Origin: Melitaea cinxia
Lineage: Eukaryota; Arthropoda; Insecta; Lepidoptera; Nymphalidae
Reading direction: 5' to 3'
DNA: 64,000 nucleotides
Assembly (NCBI RefSeq): GCF_905220565.1
Contig: NC_059415.1
Coordinates: 11,608,001-11,672,000, forward strand
Numbering within the stretch: the stretch's first letter is position 1; the number at the start of each line of letters is the position of its first letter. Under the pieces are notes generated by a model. It made no database searches and was not told the DNA's origin. It was given only the letters and a program-made list of their open reading frames with translations. Positions 22,935-34,148 of this stretch are shown one piece after another. Both the position numbers and the translations under genes were made by a program.

Positions 22935-23170
22935 TTGTTATGACGAGCAACGTGATATAATTTTGTTTTCCTGCATGCAAAAGAAAATTGGCATCAACTA
23001 TATTCTACAAGTAATAAGATGTGGGTAGTCCATAAAAAAATCAATTAAATACACATTATTAATAGTGATAACTCAAAAATTATTAATAAGATCACGATCA
23101 AGTAAAAAATTAAACACTAAAAAAATACATTTGAACTGAGAATCTCCATCTTTTTTAAGATGGTTAAAAC
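22935..23170 (-). mobile_element. S4 repeat, internally deleted
   Basis: 'gcatcaactatattctacaag', 'aaaaaatacatttgaactgagaatctcc' and 'tttttaagatggtta' follow the minus-strand S4 order. Counterpart at 60915-61125. Confidence 0.5.
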
Positions 23171-23359
23171 GCAAGGAGATAGGTTGATGAAAGTTAATTT
23201 TTGATGAACGTATGGCTAATGTTTTAAGAGTAGACTAAGTATGACATTGATTAGCAAAAGCAAATAAGCTTATGGACTTGAAATTATTCCGTCTTTGTGG
23301 CCCACTGTGGATGCACGTAATATTTAATTGATACATAAGGAATTAACGAAGGTAGGGCA

Positions 23360-23622
23360 CAGCAGCAAAATATCCCGCTCAAATTCTGGATTAGCCCAAC
23401 TGGGGAATTACCTCGACCTTACAGAAGATCACAATTAAATAATACTGCTTTTAAGCAGTGTTGTGTTCCTGTTGGTTAGTAAGGTGACCAGATCTCCCGA
23501 TGATTGTGGGTAAGGTTGGCAACGCGCTTACGATGCTTCCGGTGCTACACGTGTCTATGAGGTACGTAATAGCTTACCATCAGGGGAGCCGTACGCGTGT
23601 TGACCTATCTAGTTGTAAAAAA
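23360..23622 (-). mobile_element. S3 repeat copy
   Basis: Reverse S3 order: 'gcccaactggggaattacctcgaccttacag', 'aagcagtgttgtgttcctgttgg', 'gtaaggttggcaacgcgct', 'gcttaccatcaggggagccgtacgcg', then poly-A. Counterpart at 61300-61560. Confidence 0.7.
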
Positions 23623-23984
23623 AAAAACAGTTGTGCTTTTGTGCATCAAACAAACAAAGCGTGCCAAATAGAAATATTAAATCATAATTGCTTGAATGCT
23701 ACTAAATAAAGCAATGAACGCGCATAAGTGAACACATGTTGGTTTTAGAACATAGAATGAGGCTATAATTATGTAAATTCACGTCATTTACCTTCTCGTT
23801 GGTTGAGATGAGAGTGAACGTTGTGGTACACGCCTTTTTATTAAAAGTAAAATTATTTGATGAGAAATTTAACTATATAATTATGTAGTGTTTATCGTGT
23901 TTATTCTCAAAAAATCGGCAATTGCAGATTCGATTTCCGCTTGGAATAAATATTTGTGCAAATATTTCTTTATAGTGTGGATAG

Positions 23985-24100
23985 AATTTTGTATGTTACC
24001 TCAGAACTTTAGAATGCGTGGACCGATTTCGATGATTTTTATTTTAATCGAAATATCGTGCATATTATTCGGTCCCAATTAAATTTAATTAAGATCTGAC
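23985..24100 (+). mobile_element. S4 fragment
   Basis: 'gttacctcagaactttagaatgcgtggaccgatttcgatgatttttattttaatcg' matches the S4 left-centre. Counterpart at 61920-62045. Confidence 0.5.
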
Positions 24101-24209
24101 AAGTAATTTGACGACCGCTCTGGTGTAATGGGTTGTGTGTCATGGCGGCGCCTAAATACCGACGGTCGCGTTTTCGATCGATTCGATATTTGTGTTTTTT
24201 TTAATGTTA

Positions 24210-24475
24210 CTAGGTCGCCAAATAAGCGTACGGCTCACCTGATGGTAAGCAATTACCGTAGCTTATAGACACCTGCAAAACCAGAAGCATCGCAAGCGCG
24301 TTGCCGACCCCATCCCCAATCCCTCTCAGGAGCTCTGGTCACCTTACTCACCAGCAGGAACACAAACTTGAAAACAGTATTACTTAGCTGTGGTCTTCTG
24401 TAAGATCGAGGTACTTCCCCAGTCGGACTGCTCCATATTTTGAGCAGGAAATTTAATGCTGTGCCAGTTGTGCTT
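24210..24475 (+). mobile_element. S3 repeat copy
   Basis: Full S3 order from 'taggtcgccaaataagcgtacggctcacctgatgg' to 'ctgctccatattttgagcagg'. The 96-codon minus-strand frame across it and the next SINE is repeat-derived. Identical copy at 62141-62406. Confidence 0.75.
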
Positions 24476-24499
24476 ATACAAATATTTATTTCCGGTCTG

Positions 24500-24702
24500 G
24501 TTGTTGGTTCTGGTGGTTCTCCCCACCGTGTCTCGGAGAGCACGTTAAGCTGTCGGCCTCGGCCGTTATCATAGACACCTGATAGGAATCGTTACTCATA
24601 GTAGGGATACCCACCCGACAGCGTGATAGATTAACCTCCGAACCCTCTACTACATGGAGAAAGAGGTATAGCCCCAGCAGTGAGATGTTACAGGCTGAAG
24701 GC
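24500..24702 (+). mobile_element. S2 SINE body, 5'-truncated
   Basis: 'ctccccaccgtgtctcggagagcacgttaagctgtcgg', 'gatcgttactcatagtag'-like and 'cagcagtgagatgttacaggctgaagg'. Identical copy at 62431-62633. Confidence 0.7.
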
Positions 24703-24836
24703 CTGAATCTTAATTAATCATATAAAAAGATAAAAAACCGCTTTTGAAATATAATTTCGTAAGGCCTGAACGGAAACACGATAGGAATCGAAACTTAAAA
24801 TTTGAACTAGACAAATACTCATAGTTGGTTAGTTTT

Positions 24837-25163
24837 GAACGTGAAACTGCTTTCGATAGTTCTGACTAAGCCATTGTTCCGCTTCAGGATACTAGTTTTC
24901 CGTATATAATATTTCTTTATTTTTCTTATCTAATTATTTCAAGTTTTTTTTAACATTTTTTTTTATATTTTTCGACTATGTTTATATTTAACTTACTTGA
25001 ACGTGAAACTGCTTTCGATAGTTCTGACTAAGCCATTGTTCCGCTTCAGGATACTAGTTTTCCGTATATAATATTTCTTTATTTTTCTTATCTAATTATT
25101 TCAAGTTTTTTTTAACATTTTTTTTTTTATATTTTTCGACTATGTTTATATTTAACTTACTTG
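24837..25163 (+). repeat. 162-bp tandem duplication, two units
   Basis: The unit starting 'gaacgtgaaactgctttcg' at 24837 repeats at 24999. The units are identical by eye except that the second has a slightly longer T-run, which suggests a recent tandem duplication. The pair, including the T-run difference, is present in copy B at 62768-63094. Confidence 0.9.
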
Positions 25164-25184
25164 TTTGACTATCTCTTCAAGTAT

Positions 25185-25430
25185 AGTAGTAATACAACGT
25201 AGGTGGACGAAAAATAATGAAGTAAACACTCATTATTAGATATTAACTCAAACAGTACTAGTTAGATCTCAATTAAACATGGCCGGAACCACATAACAAG
25301 CACCAGATTTCGATTAATAAAGAAACATCGAAATCGATCCACCCAGTAAAAAGTTATGAGGAAACGCACTAAAAACATACTGTCGAATTGAGAACCTCTT
25401 CCTTTTTGAAGCCGGTTAAGATACCAAATA
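25185..25430 (-). mobile_element. S4 repeat, shortened
   Basis: 'gtaatacaacgtaggtggacgaaaaataatgaagtaaac' to 'cgaattgagaacctcttcctttttgaagccggtta'. Identical copy at 63116-63361. Confidence 0.6.
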
Positions 25431-25779
25431 AAATAAAATTTTAAAAACTTCATAAATATCTTAATAAAAGGCCGCTAGACCTCGGTGACGTCACGAACTC
25501 CAGCTAACTTTTCAATTAATCTTATCTCGGTAACTGAAACGCGTCTAAAATAAATTATAACCGCAAACCCGATATAACGAGTATAACGACACTTATCTGC
25601 CCATCTCTTTCTATCTTTGCTCTAATATCACCTATTTCAGTCGCACCTTTAAATTTGTTAATAATAATTAAAAGTACTTTGTAGAAAGGTATATGTTTTG
25701 GTAGTTTGATTGTTCTAACCGAATAATGAATTTATAATATCTCATGCATTTTTGTCAATTTATAAAAAGAGGCCGTAAC

Positions 25780-26395
25780 GTTCCAACGCTGGGCAAAGGC
25801 AGAAGCCATACATAAGTACAAGCTTACGCAGCGGCGTACTCAGCGACGGTGGAAGCCATGCGTTGTCACCTTTGTTGCTGGCTCAAAAAGCACCATAGGG
25901 TGCTATATTTTAGACTGGCTCAGGTGCTTACCGGGTGTGGCTGTTTGGAATATACCTGGATTAGGTAGCGGGTAGGGAGGCCACCCCTGACAGTCATGAA
26001 TGTGGCGAGCTGATAAATACGATACATCACACTTGCGAGAATTGTGCTGTTTGACCATTATGGATCGGATTGCGTTGTGAGACCACGAGACCAGTGAAAG
26101 GAGACGCCGGATACGCAACTTTACCATCCACAACAGAGTGGGTGTAGGATACCATTCCTCACATTCGCCTACAGAGTAATAAAGCATTAACGGTCCTCGT
26201 GGGCGCTCTATCAGGCGAAGGTGACCCATACAGGTGGGCCAAACGTCGTGGCATCAGGGTGACATGGAAAACCGAGCCGTGCGGCCTAGCTATGACGACG
26301 AGGGCTCCGCTGGGTTTTAGTGGTTATTCTGGTTCCATCTATTCGTGCCGGAAGCCCCACATTTCCACCATTAATACCGGTGGAGTCCGTTAAAG
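25780..26395 (+). pseudogene. Decayed R1-type LINE fragment (RT C-terminus and 3' region)
   Basis: Plus-strand frames at 25908-25966 read FRLAQVLTGCGCLEY. In a shifted frame at 25978-26055 they read EATPDSHECG, then HHTCENC. This matches the conserved C-terminal block of R1/jockey-type polymerases (FRLTQVLTGHG, then a CHECG...HTLExC knuckle). Stops and frameshifts show it is dead. The likely 3' tail holds 'gctccgctgggttttagtgg' at about 26306-26325. It is a different lineage or older copy than the element at 13513-14145. The part up to 26069 is duplicated at 63711-64000. Confidence 0.55.
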
Positions 26396-26797
26396 CATTT
26401 TCCAGCGTTAAAAAAGGAGAAACTATATTATATATGAATATTGAAAGTTCAATACAATGCCAAGCTCAAAATAAAACTGTTCAGGAGTGCTCAAAATTAA
26501 CGCATTTTACCGACCTCTGTGTAGTTAATAAATACTCATAGATTGGTTTCTACAATTTTGTGGTTAATGTTACGCGTCTTTAGGCATATCATATGAAATA
26601 TTTAACCTCAATAAACAGAATCTGAAATAAAAATTAAGTATATTCAAACATGGAAATTTGCTGAGGTTAGCAAACAAAAGAGCTTATTAGGACATATTCT
26701 ACTAGCATGGGCTTAATTAGGTATATTTTTCGTAAAAATGTATGTAAAGACATCGTACATTTTGCAAAATTTTGTAAGCCTATAGTTTTACCATATT
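26396..26797. other. No supported feature
   Basis: AT-rich; the reading frame 26320-26541 shows no recognisable domain. Confidence 0.4.
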
Positions 26798-26811
26798 TAT
26801 GAGATATTTAT

Positions 26812-27158
26812 GAGACGACGCGTTGGCGCAACGGTCACGGCACTAGTTTGTGGCTATTGCGATGGTTTCGGGTTCGATCCCCACACATGACAAACATTTG
26901 TATTGACCACACAGATGTTCCGCATCCCTAAACCGTGGTTTGGGTGCTTCTGCAGTTCTTGTGAGTTTCCCCACCGTGCCTCGCAGAGCACGTTAAGCCG
27001 TCGGTCCTGGTTGTTATCATGTACATCTGCGATCGTTACTCACAGTAGGGAATATATCCGCCAACCTAAATTGGAACAGCATGACGGATTAAGCTCTAAT
27101 CCTTCTCCTGTATGGAGAGAGACTTGTGTTCAGCAGTGGGATATTCCAGGCTGAAGTA
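26812..27158 (+). mobile_element. S2 SINE, full copy with 14-bp TSD
   Basis: It is flanked by tatgagatatttat at 26798-26811 and 27159-27172. The head has A-box-like 'cgttggcgcaacggtcac' and B-box 'gggttcgatcccc'. The body has 'accgtgcctcgcagagcacgttaagccg' and the tail 'cagcagtgggatattccaggctgaag'. This is the best-defined S2 copy in the window. Confidence 0.88.
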
Positions 27159-27172
27159 TATGAGATATTTAT

Positions 27173-27894
27173 ATCCCAAAAATTAATCTAAAAAGGCAAT
27201 ATCAGACTATTCTAACTCTTGCTTTTAAAGTCTACAAGTAACTTATGCGCAAGATAAATTTTATCTACAATCGATGAAACTGGCCCTATGTGTATTATCT
27301 CGACACACATAAACTAATATAAAAGATAATACGAAACTGTACCTTACAGCCTACGTATTTACCAGATATTTAGAAAACTGTATAAAGTTTGCCACGCAAG
27401 ATTTAATATATTAGACATAATTTCGCCTTTAATCTTAAAGAATAAAGACTATTTTTCTGTGTTCGCGGAACAGCTACCCAAGTTTGATGGGATATACTTT
27501 TGAAAGGAAATTAACTTGTTTCTTCTTAACTCAGTTTCGGAACTCTCATTGTGATATAACAAGATGTGGGGTTAAGGATATTGGAAATAAACATTTTATC
27601 GATATAAATTAGGTACTTAAAAGTTTAATGGATATTTCAAAATCGTAGTGGCAAATTGTTTTCTCAAGATAAATTGATAGTATTGTTATTAAATAAGAAA
27701 ATTTAATAAGCTTATCTAATAATATTTTACCCTTTGAGAAAAGGTTTCTTCTCATTCTTTGAAGATAAAATGTATTTCTTGAACATATGACGTGTAAAGT
27801 TCAGATGGAAAAAATTACTGAAGAATCTATGAAATTATTTAACTGACATCATCATCATTATCAAATGTAAAAATTGAGAGAAAATGACTGGTAG
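27173..27894. other. No supported feature
   Basis: AT-rich, with no repeat family or coding signal recognised. Confidence 0.4.
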
Positions 27895-28029
27895 CTCTAT
27901 ATTTGTATTCGCCCGCAAGTGAAAAAAAACTGACTGCAATTACATCGACAAGTAAGTAGACAAAAAAATAGTCAAATCAATACATAGTAAGTAAATACGT
28001 ATGCTGTAATGTACAGTTTCGTATTATCT

Positions 28030-28152
28030 TATCATCATTACAGCCTATACAGTCCACTGCTGGACATAGGCCTCCACAAGTTTACGCCAAAAATAACGTA
28101 AACTCATGTGTTTTGCCCATAGTCACCACGCTGGGCAGGCGGGTTGGTGACC
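28030..28152 (-). mobile_element. S1 copy, 5'-truncated
   Basis: It starts with the reversed tail 'catcattacagcctatacagtccactgctggacataggcctcc' and stops after 'gggcaggcgggttggtgaccg' at an (AT)n stretch. Confidence 0.75.
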
Positions 28153-28259
28153 GATATATATATATATGTTTATGTATTTTGAAATAATACATTTAAGGGT
28201 CTTTTGTATATGCTGATTTCAGCAACTTTCCATATTTTAAAATACTTTATTTTTATTTT

Positions 28260-28591
28260 CATCATTACAGCCTATACAGTCCACTGCTGGACATAGGCCT
28301 CCACAAGTTTACGCCAAAAATAACGTGAACTCATGTGTTTTGCCCATAGTCACCACGCTGGGCAGGCGGGTTGGTGACCGCAGTACTTACTGGCTTTGTC
28401 GCACCGAAGACGCTGCTGCCCGTCTTCGGCCTGTGTATTTCAAAGCCAGCAGTTGGATGGTTATCCCGCCATCGGTCGGCTTCTTAAGTTCCAAGGTGGT
28501 TGTGGAACCTTGTTATCCCTTAGTCGCCTCTTACGACACCCACGGGAAGAGAGGGGGTGGCTAAATTCTTTAGTGCCGTAGCCACACAGCA
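28260..28591 (-). mobile_element. S1 element, full copy with 12-bp TSD
   Basis: It is flanked by tatttttatttt at 28248-28259 and 28592-28603. It contains every S1 block in reverse, ending with 'gtgccgtagccacacagca'. The 79- and 61-codon frames within it are incidental. Confidence 0.85.
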
Positions 28592-28815
28592 TATTTTTAT
28601 TTTAGATTCTGTTTATTGGGGTTAAATATTTAATATGATGATATGCCTAAAAACACGTTATCAAAGATAACTCAAAACAAGTGGTCAGATCACAATCAAA
28701 TTCAGATAAGACTACAAGACACACATCAGCTTTCGATTAAAACAAGAATCATCGAAATCGGTCTATCCAGTCAAAAGTTCTGAGGTCACATACATTAAAA
28801 AAAAATCGAATACAT

Positions 28816-28985
28816 TTGGTTTTTTTTTACGTGGTTAAAATCCATCGTAGATACCCTCCGGCACGGGTGCGCCAGAGGGTTATCCCAGACTTCTACTGAC
28901 TAAAAAACCACCACGTGTGAGCAGTCGTTTGCCTGGGTGGGGCGAGATGGGGTCGCGCTAGCATTCGCCACCTCACCCCGGCTGG
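28816..28985 (-). mobile_element. 3' UTR fragment of the R1-type LINE
   Basis: 'ttttttttacgtggttaaaatcc', 'ataccctccggcacgggtgcgcc', 'aaaaaaccaccacgtgtgagcagtcg' and 'ggcgagatggggtcgc' align with 13517-13665. The poly-T marks the 3' end on the minus strand. No coding part remains. Confidence 0.75.
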
Positions 28986-29045
28986 GATGTTACAGCTGAT
29001 TTAGCCCTTTTTTGCCTGAATTCAAGACAATATTTTGTACATTTT

Positions 29046-29090
29046 TAACCGACTTCGAAAAAAGAGGAGGTTACTCAATTCGACCGTATA

Positions 29091-29125
<35 letters not shown>

Positions 29126-29420
29126 GTATTTGTGTGTGTATGTGTATGTGTGTGTGTATATATGTTCGGGGATAAATTCGTCGTTTATGAACTAATTTTG
29201 ATAATCCTTTTTTTGTTGGAAAGGAGATACCCCAAGTGTAGTATCATGATAAGAAAACCAGAATCTGATGATGGAATTCCAGAGAAATCGAGGAAAACCC
29301 TCGAAAATCGTAGTGACGACTAGTGCGTTTGTTAATTTTTTTTCGTCTACTTACATCGTATTACTTGTCGATGTATTTGAAGTCGATTTTTTTCATTTGC
29401 GAGCAAACAACAATTATTCG
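29046..29420 (+). mobile_element. S4 repeat, near full length, with GT tract
   Basis: It opens 'aaccgacttcgaaaaaagagg' and closes 'tcgatgtatttgaagtcgatttttttcatttgcgagcaaaca', showing the inverted aaccgacttcaa ends. The usual T-run after 'ctcaattcgaccgtat' is expanded into an imperfect (GT)n tract at about 29093-29158. The 103-codon frame is repeat-derived. Confidence 0.7.
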
Positions 29421-29619
29421 TATTGCTACTTAATGCGTTCATAATTGCCTAAATATCGTTGTGAAACTAATTGAGCTCTCAAATCAAAGCTACAAAACAT
29501 CTCTCTTTTGTTGAATTGATAATATCATTTGCTTACGTGACAAATTGAAATTCAAAGCCGTTTTCAACCAAACGTATGTATATTGATTGTACACATATTG
29601 TTGTAATTTGGCGTACCCT

Positions 29620-29722
29620 TGCGGTTATCTATGTGCCTTAGGAAGCTCGTTAAGCCGGCCTCAGTTGTTATCACAAACATTCGAGGATAATCGCTATATG
29701 TCGATAGGGAAATTATTGTAAT
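29620..29722 (+). mobile_element. S2 body, decayed
   Basis: 'gtgccttaggaagctcgttaagccgg', 'cagttgttatcacaaacattcg' and 'cgatagggaa' are an eroded S2 body. Confidence 0.45.
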
Positions 29723-30033
29723 CCGAAGTATTCCATTCAAGTTCTCAAGGTTAGATAGTAATCGTTCTTTACAAAGGCAATCAATACTTTTGATTATTGC
29801 TAAAACTCGGAATATGTTAAAAGTTTTGGTAAACAAGTTGGGAGAGATGATTAAAATAATCGACTATCAGATTGAATACTTTTTGTTTGATTATAGCGTT
29901 CACAAAACTTTTGTGAACTGTGGTATTGATAAAAAAAAATGTTAATTGCTTTTCTGTTTGTTCGTAGTCAAAACTCAGACATTATTGAACTAACTTCACA
30001 TTTTATTATTATTATTAGAAACGATTACACAAT

Positions 30034-30035
<2 letters not shown>

Positions 30036-30103
<68 letters not shown>
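30036..30103. repeat. (CA)n microsatellite, about 34 units
   Basis: An uninterrupted CA run, followed by degenerate 'cgcatata...cacacgca'. Open frames through it on both strands are low-complexity artefacts. Confidence 0.95.
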
Positions 30104-30106
<3 letters not shown>

Positions 30107-30910
30107 TATACAATTACGCACACGCATTCGCTCAACCACACGCACAGGCAAACACTGAACAGAACAGAACACAAAACTCAACAACAGGAAATTTCTACCA
30201 AACAGGCAAAATTTTTTACGTGAGTGCCTGTTACTAGTCTAAGTACCACTAATTATTCTATACGGATTATTAAAATCAAGTATGTACATCCTGTTATAAG
30301 ATAAGAAAAAAAATCCGAAACTTCCGCTTGAGGTGTTTTCGGTAAAAAGTGAGACAGTTTTTTACCGTTTCTTATTTAGAATCGATATCCGGTCCGGTTG
30401 TAACGCAGGATTCTAAAATTTTACTTAAACATAACAGTCACGTAATCGGATAAAAAGCTAAAGATTTTTTTAAATGGATAAAAAAATTAAAGGTTTTCGC
30501 AGCGAGCCTGGAACGACGCCAAGCAATGAACGATTTATTTTCTTCGTTTTTAACCGCAGCTGTGTACGTGTAACCTTTGTAGGTATGTATATATTTATTA
30601 AAAACTAGTTAAGTATTGCCGTTTTACCTGCTTTTTCGCGTTTTGCTTTATACTATGTCTCTTTTTAGTTAACGGAAATTCCAACGTCAGTTGAAGTTAT
30701 TGCAAATTATACTTTTAGTATCTATAGAGGGAGCCTCTAAAGATTAACGAGTAAAAATAGTTTAATCTAATTTATTTTAATTTTTATAATTTTCGTAATA
30801 AGTAAATTACGAGTAGGTACTTGTGTCTCGCGACATACTTTTATATTGTGTATATTTTTTAATTACGTTATATGTTGATAGTTAAAGTTTTAAAGGCTAT
30901 TTCTTTAACA
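30104..30910. other. No supported feature
   Basis: A slightly GC-richer stretch (30480-30600) ends at a donor-like 'tttgtaggtatgt', but no frame supports an exon. Confidence 0.35.
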
Positions 30911-30913
30911 CTT

Positions 30914-31516
30914 TTTAACCGACTTCCAAAAAAGGAGGTTCTCAATTCGACTGTATTTTTTTTTAATGTATGTTACATCAGAACTTTTGACTGGATGGAG
31001 CTATTTCGACAAATTTTCTTTTAATCGAAAGGTGGTGTGTGCCAATTGGTCCCATTTAAATTTATTTGAGATCTAACAACTACTTTTCGAGCTATATCTA
31101 ATAATGCGTTTTTACTTGACGCTTTTTTCGTCGACCTACGTTGTATTATACCACATAACTTTCTACTGGATGTACCGATTTTGATAATTCTTTTTTTGTT
31201 GGAAAGGGGATATCCCTAGTTTGGTACCATGATAAGGAAACCAGGATCTGATGATGGGATCCCAGAGAAATCGAGGGAACTTCTTGAAAATCCGCAATAA
31301 CTTTTTACTGGGTGTACTTTTTTTAATAATTTTTAATTTAATCGAAAGCTGATGTTTGTCATGTACATATAAATTTTATTGAGATCTGATAACTAATGTT
31401 TGAGTAATCTTTGATAACGCGCAGTTACTTGACTATTTTTTCGTCGATCTACGTTGTACTACTCGTCGATGTAATTGAAGTCGGTTTTTTTTTCGTTTGC
31501 GAGCAAACACAATTAT
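30914..31516 (+). mobile_element. S4 repeat, longest copy (about 600 bp)
   Basis: Left end 'aaccgacttccaaaaaaggagg', right end 'cgatgtaattgaagtcggtt' then 'cgtttgcgagcaaacacaatt'. The interior repeats itself: 'cgtcgacctacgttgtatta' at about 31131 recurs as 'cgtcgatctacgttgtact' at about 31442. Each is preceded by 'acttgac(g/t)(a/c)ttttttcg' and followed by 'ctggrtgtacc'-type sequence or the end. The copy is therefore an internal near-duplication with inverted ends. Confidence 0.7.
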
Positions 31517-31599
31517 TATTTTATTATTTTTAGGTATTTAAAAATAAAAGTTTTTTCTTTTTAATTTACTTTCATTTATTTTAATGTGATCACAACTTG

Positions 31600-31762
31600 T
31601 AACTTTGGAGGTTTTCAAGTGTCGAGTATTCAGACATCTTTTCCCTAAAGGCAGGCAACGCACCCACAACTCCTGTTATGTTGCGGATATCCATGGGTAA
31701 CGGCAGCCATTTAACACCAGATGCCTTCGCCCGCTCGTTTGCCCCGGTTGCTATAAAAAATA
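31600..31762 (+). mobile_element. Interspersed repeat ('gcaggcaacgcacccacaactcc')
   Basis: 'cctaaaggcaggcaacgcacccacaactcctgt', 'atgtccatgggtaacgg'-like and 'ttaacaccagatgccttcgcccgctcgtttgcc' followed by 'ataaaaaat'. I recognise this ending from common lepidopteran SINE-like repeats; it occurs once in this window. Confidence 0.5.
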
Positions 31763-32254
31763 ACAGTAATTTTTAAAAATAATACTATTGAATATAATCA
31801 GACAGACAAAATAATAATAAATCCACAATGATTAAACATAGGTGCCACTCAGAATTAAGCTTCATCAATTTTTGTTTTCTTTGAGATAATGTAAGAAAAT
31901 TCAAAAGTCTGGTACAAAATATGAATTTGATTAATAGCACAAGTTAAAGCAGTATCCTGTCCTTTGATTGTTGATTTACTAGCCAGTCACAGGACTGTCC
32001 ATCTGTAGTCTTAATTGATGTTCGTTAAAAATCTCAATCTCTCATCTCAAATCTCAAAATAACTATTAAATGGCTAAATCTTATTATTTTTACATTGTAT
32101 TAAATGTTAGTCACCGTATTTTACACAAGCTCCTTGCATCGCCCATTAACACGCCAAGAACATAGCTTCACTAATAACAGAAGTCCTGGCGCATTTTTTA
32201 CACAGAGAATCGGTAATGCGATTAAAAGGGGAAGTGAGGAGGAGACTGAGGCAG

Positions 32255-32512
32255 GAACAGGAGGAAATATCTCGCTCAAAATCTGGAGCAGCCCGACTGA
32301 GGAAGTACCCCGACCTTACAGAAAATCACCGCTAAATATTACTGCTTTCAAGCAGTGCTGTGTTCATGTGGTAAGTAAGGTTCCAGAGCTCCTTTGGGAT
32401 TGCGGGTAAGTTGGCAACGCGGTTGTGATGCTTCTGGTGTTGCAGGCGTCTGTAAGCTACGGTATTCGCTTAGCATTAGGTAAGCCGTACGCTTGTTTGC
32501 TGCCTAATAACG
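32255..32512 (-). mobile_element. S3 repeat copy
   Basis: Reverse S3 order from 'aaatatctcgctcaaaatctggagcagcccgactgagg' to 'aagccgtacgcttgtttgctgcc'. The 101-codon plus frame across it is incidental. Confidence 0.7.
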
Positions 32513-33724
32513 CAACCATACCAAGTATTTGTCTTTTTTTTGTAGTTTAGCATTATGAATATGTATATAATTTAAAATGTAAATAAAAATAAATAGCCAT
32601 AATGTATGAACAGGTATATCTCCCAAACGACTGCACAAAATCAAATTATTTTTCCCCGTTCGTTCCTAACAAAATATAGTTTGTTAATAGAAAATATTCA
32701 TATTCACAAAAAGAATACTGCTGTACGAATCTGGCAAAAAGATAGTTTCTAAATTAATACTAATACTACAAAGCTACCAAACACAACCTCGTCATATTTT
32801 TTGTTATCACCAAACACCACGTTTGAATTTTCAAATGACTTTATCATCCTTTTTTTGCCTTCGCAATTGTTGACCTTATCTTAACTTTCAAAAGATATTA
32901 TATATTATTTACACATTTAAGAAATAAGATTTCACGCTATTTTTCCCGCGCCGAATTTTCGTATTACGTCGTAATATTACCGTTTTTTGTTCGTTACTTT
33001 ATTATTATAATATATTCGTTAATTAGTGGAACAGCGAGATTGAAGCCGTGAGAATTGAAATCACCATTTCAAAAACCAGAATCTAGACTTAATACTATCT
33101 AGCATAAAGTTTATTTATTTATAGTTATCATAGGCTATATAAACTGTTGTGGCTTACAAACATGAAAGCATTCAGTGAAAGCATTCACTTATTACATGAC
33201 ATGTACCTGTGCTTTTGTTCATACAAAAAATTAATATTCATACCAAGGATTAGCTGACATTTCAATTTAATAATCATTTTTCGACTTCACAAAACAAATA
33301 TAAAAAATATAGCTTTTGTTTTTCAAATATTTATTATAGAGTTGAGTAAGTTCCCAAACAATAACAAAAAGCTCCTTCTAATTCCAAATCGATTAAGCCA
33401 GTAAAAAGTAATGAAGTAAAATAAGTAAAAAACATACATTCGAATTTCCAACCTTATCTTTTTCTAAAGTCAGTTAAAAAGTATCAAACATTCTTAACAA
33501 TCTTACTACAGATATAAATCGATACCATATTTTCTGGAAACGAACTTCAGTCGAGACAATAATTACCATATTTCCGCGCGTCTCTCAACCTTCAAAACTT
33601 TTCGACAAGTCGACACTTGATTGAAACAACACTCGGGGAAAACGTAGAAAATTTACGTAAAAGATTAGTTTTTTAATATGAATGGGCTGCTTTAATTGAA
33701 AACTTTCTTTCCTTGTAACTTATA
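32513..33724. other. AT-rich sequence, small S4 scrap only
   Basis: A minus S4 scrap lies at about 33370-33480 ('gattaagccagtaaaaagtaatgaag...gaatttccaacc'). Nothing else is recognised. Confidence 0.4.
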
Positions 33725-33865
33725 TAACTAGGTAGCGAATAGATGTTTGCGACACCAAATGCATTCGCAAGCGCGTTGCCGAACCCCCTCACCAATCCCC
33801 CCCCCCCTGGAGTTCTGTTCACCATACTCACCAACAGGAACACAATACTACTTGAAGGTTAATTT
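33725..33865 (+). mobile_element. S3 fragment with a C run
   Basis: 'gcaagcgcgttgccgaacccc', a 9-10 C run near 33800, and 'ccatactcaccaacaggaacacaatac'. Confidence 0.55.
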
Positions 33866-34148
33866 GGCGATTGACAGGGATTGAATAAATCATGCTTATT
33901 ATGTAATTTTTTTAAGTAAGTACAAAAATATTAAAAAGATGAAAAATATTTTTTGTAATATAAGTTCTTTTTTTACTAGTAATAAATAATTATGTGTAAT
34001 TGTATTAGCTCGCAAACGAAAAAAACCGACTTCAATTACATCGACAAGTAATACAACATAAGTAGGCGAAAAATTAGTCAAGTTAATATGCACTATTAAA
34101 GATTACTCAAAATTTAGTGTCAGACCTTGATCAAATTTAAATGAGAAT

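Larger units (their letters stand above)
13979..26069 (+). repeat. Copy A of a large direct duplication
   Basis: From 'ctcgctgtcaagcatggcc' onward this region aligns in order with 51132-64000. Corresponding anchors: 14333/51482, 17885/52577, 18575/53265, 18850/56650, 20357/58199, 21930/59430, 22300/59935, 24144/62075. Identity is a few percent below perfect until 24144, then perfect. The copies differ by several whole-element insertions. The right limit of homology lies beyond the window on the B side. Confidence 0.9.
24144..26069 (+). repeat. 1926-bp block identical to 62075-64000
   Basis: The offset between the copies is exactly 37931 throughout, with no indels even in the T-runs. I compared most lines by eye and found no mismatch. 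Immediately left of 24144 the copies diverge clearly ('ggttgtgtgtcat' against 'ggtcgtgcgtgtc'). The right end of the identity is beyond the window. Confidence 0.9.
27895..28812 (-). mobile_element. S4 copy split by two S1 insertions
   Basis: S4 pieces lie at 27895-28000 ('gcccgcaagtgaaaaaaaactgactgcaattacatcgacaag') and 28650-28812 ('acacgttatcaaagataactcaaaac' to 'tctgaggtcacatac'). S1 elements sit between them at 28030-28152 and 28260-28591. Confidence 0.55.

Noticed and set aside
24253..24543. 96-codon minus-strand frame found identically at 62184-62474
   Set aside because: It spans an S3 repeat and the start of an S2 body. Its conservation is explained by the duplicated DNA, not by protein selection.
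26812..26900. tRNA gene suggested by A and B boxes
   Set aside because: The boxes belong to an S2 SINE head: target duplications flank the whole 347-bp unit and no full cloverleaf is evident.
29012..29323. 103-codon frame with a Cys/Val-rich stretch
   Set aside because: It reads through an S4 repeat and a GT tract; the composition is due to the tract.
29939..30223. 94-codon frame over the CA repeat (and its antisense)
   Set aside because: It is low-complexity translation of a microsatellite.
30540..30600. Exon-like stretch before 'tttgtaggtatgt'
   Set aside because: There is a donor-like site, but stops occur in the frames and no start or acceptor is convincing.
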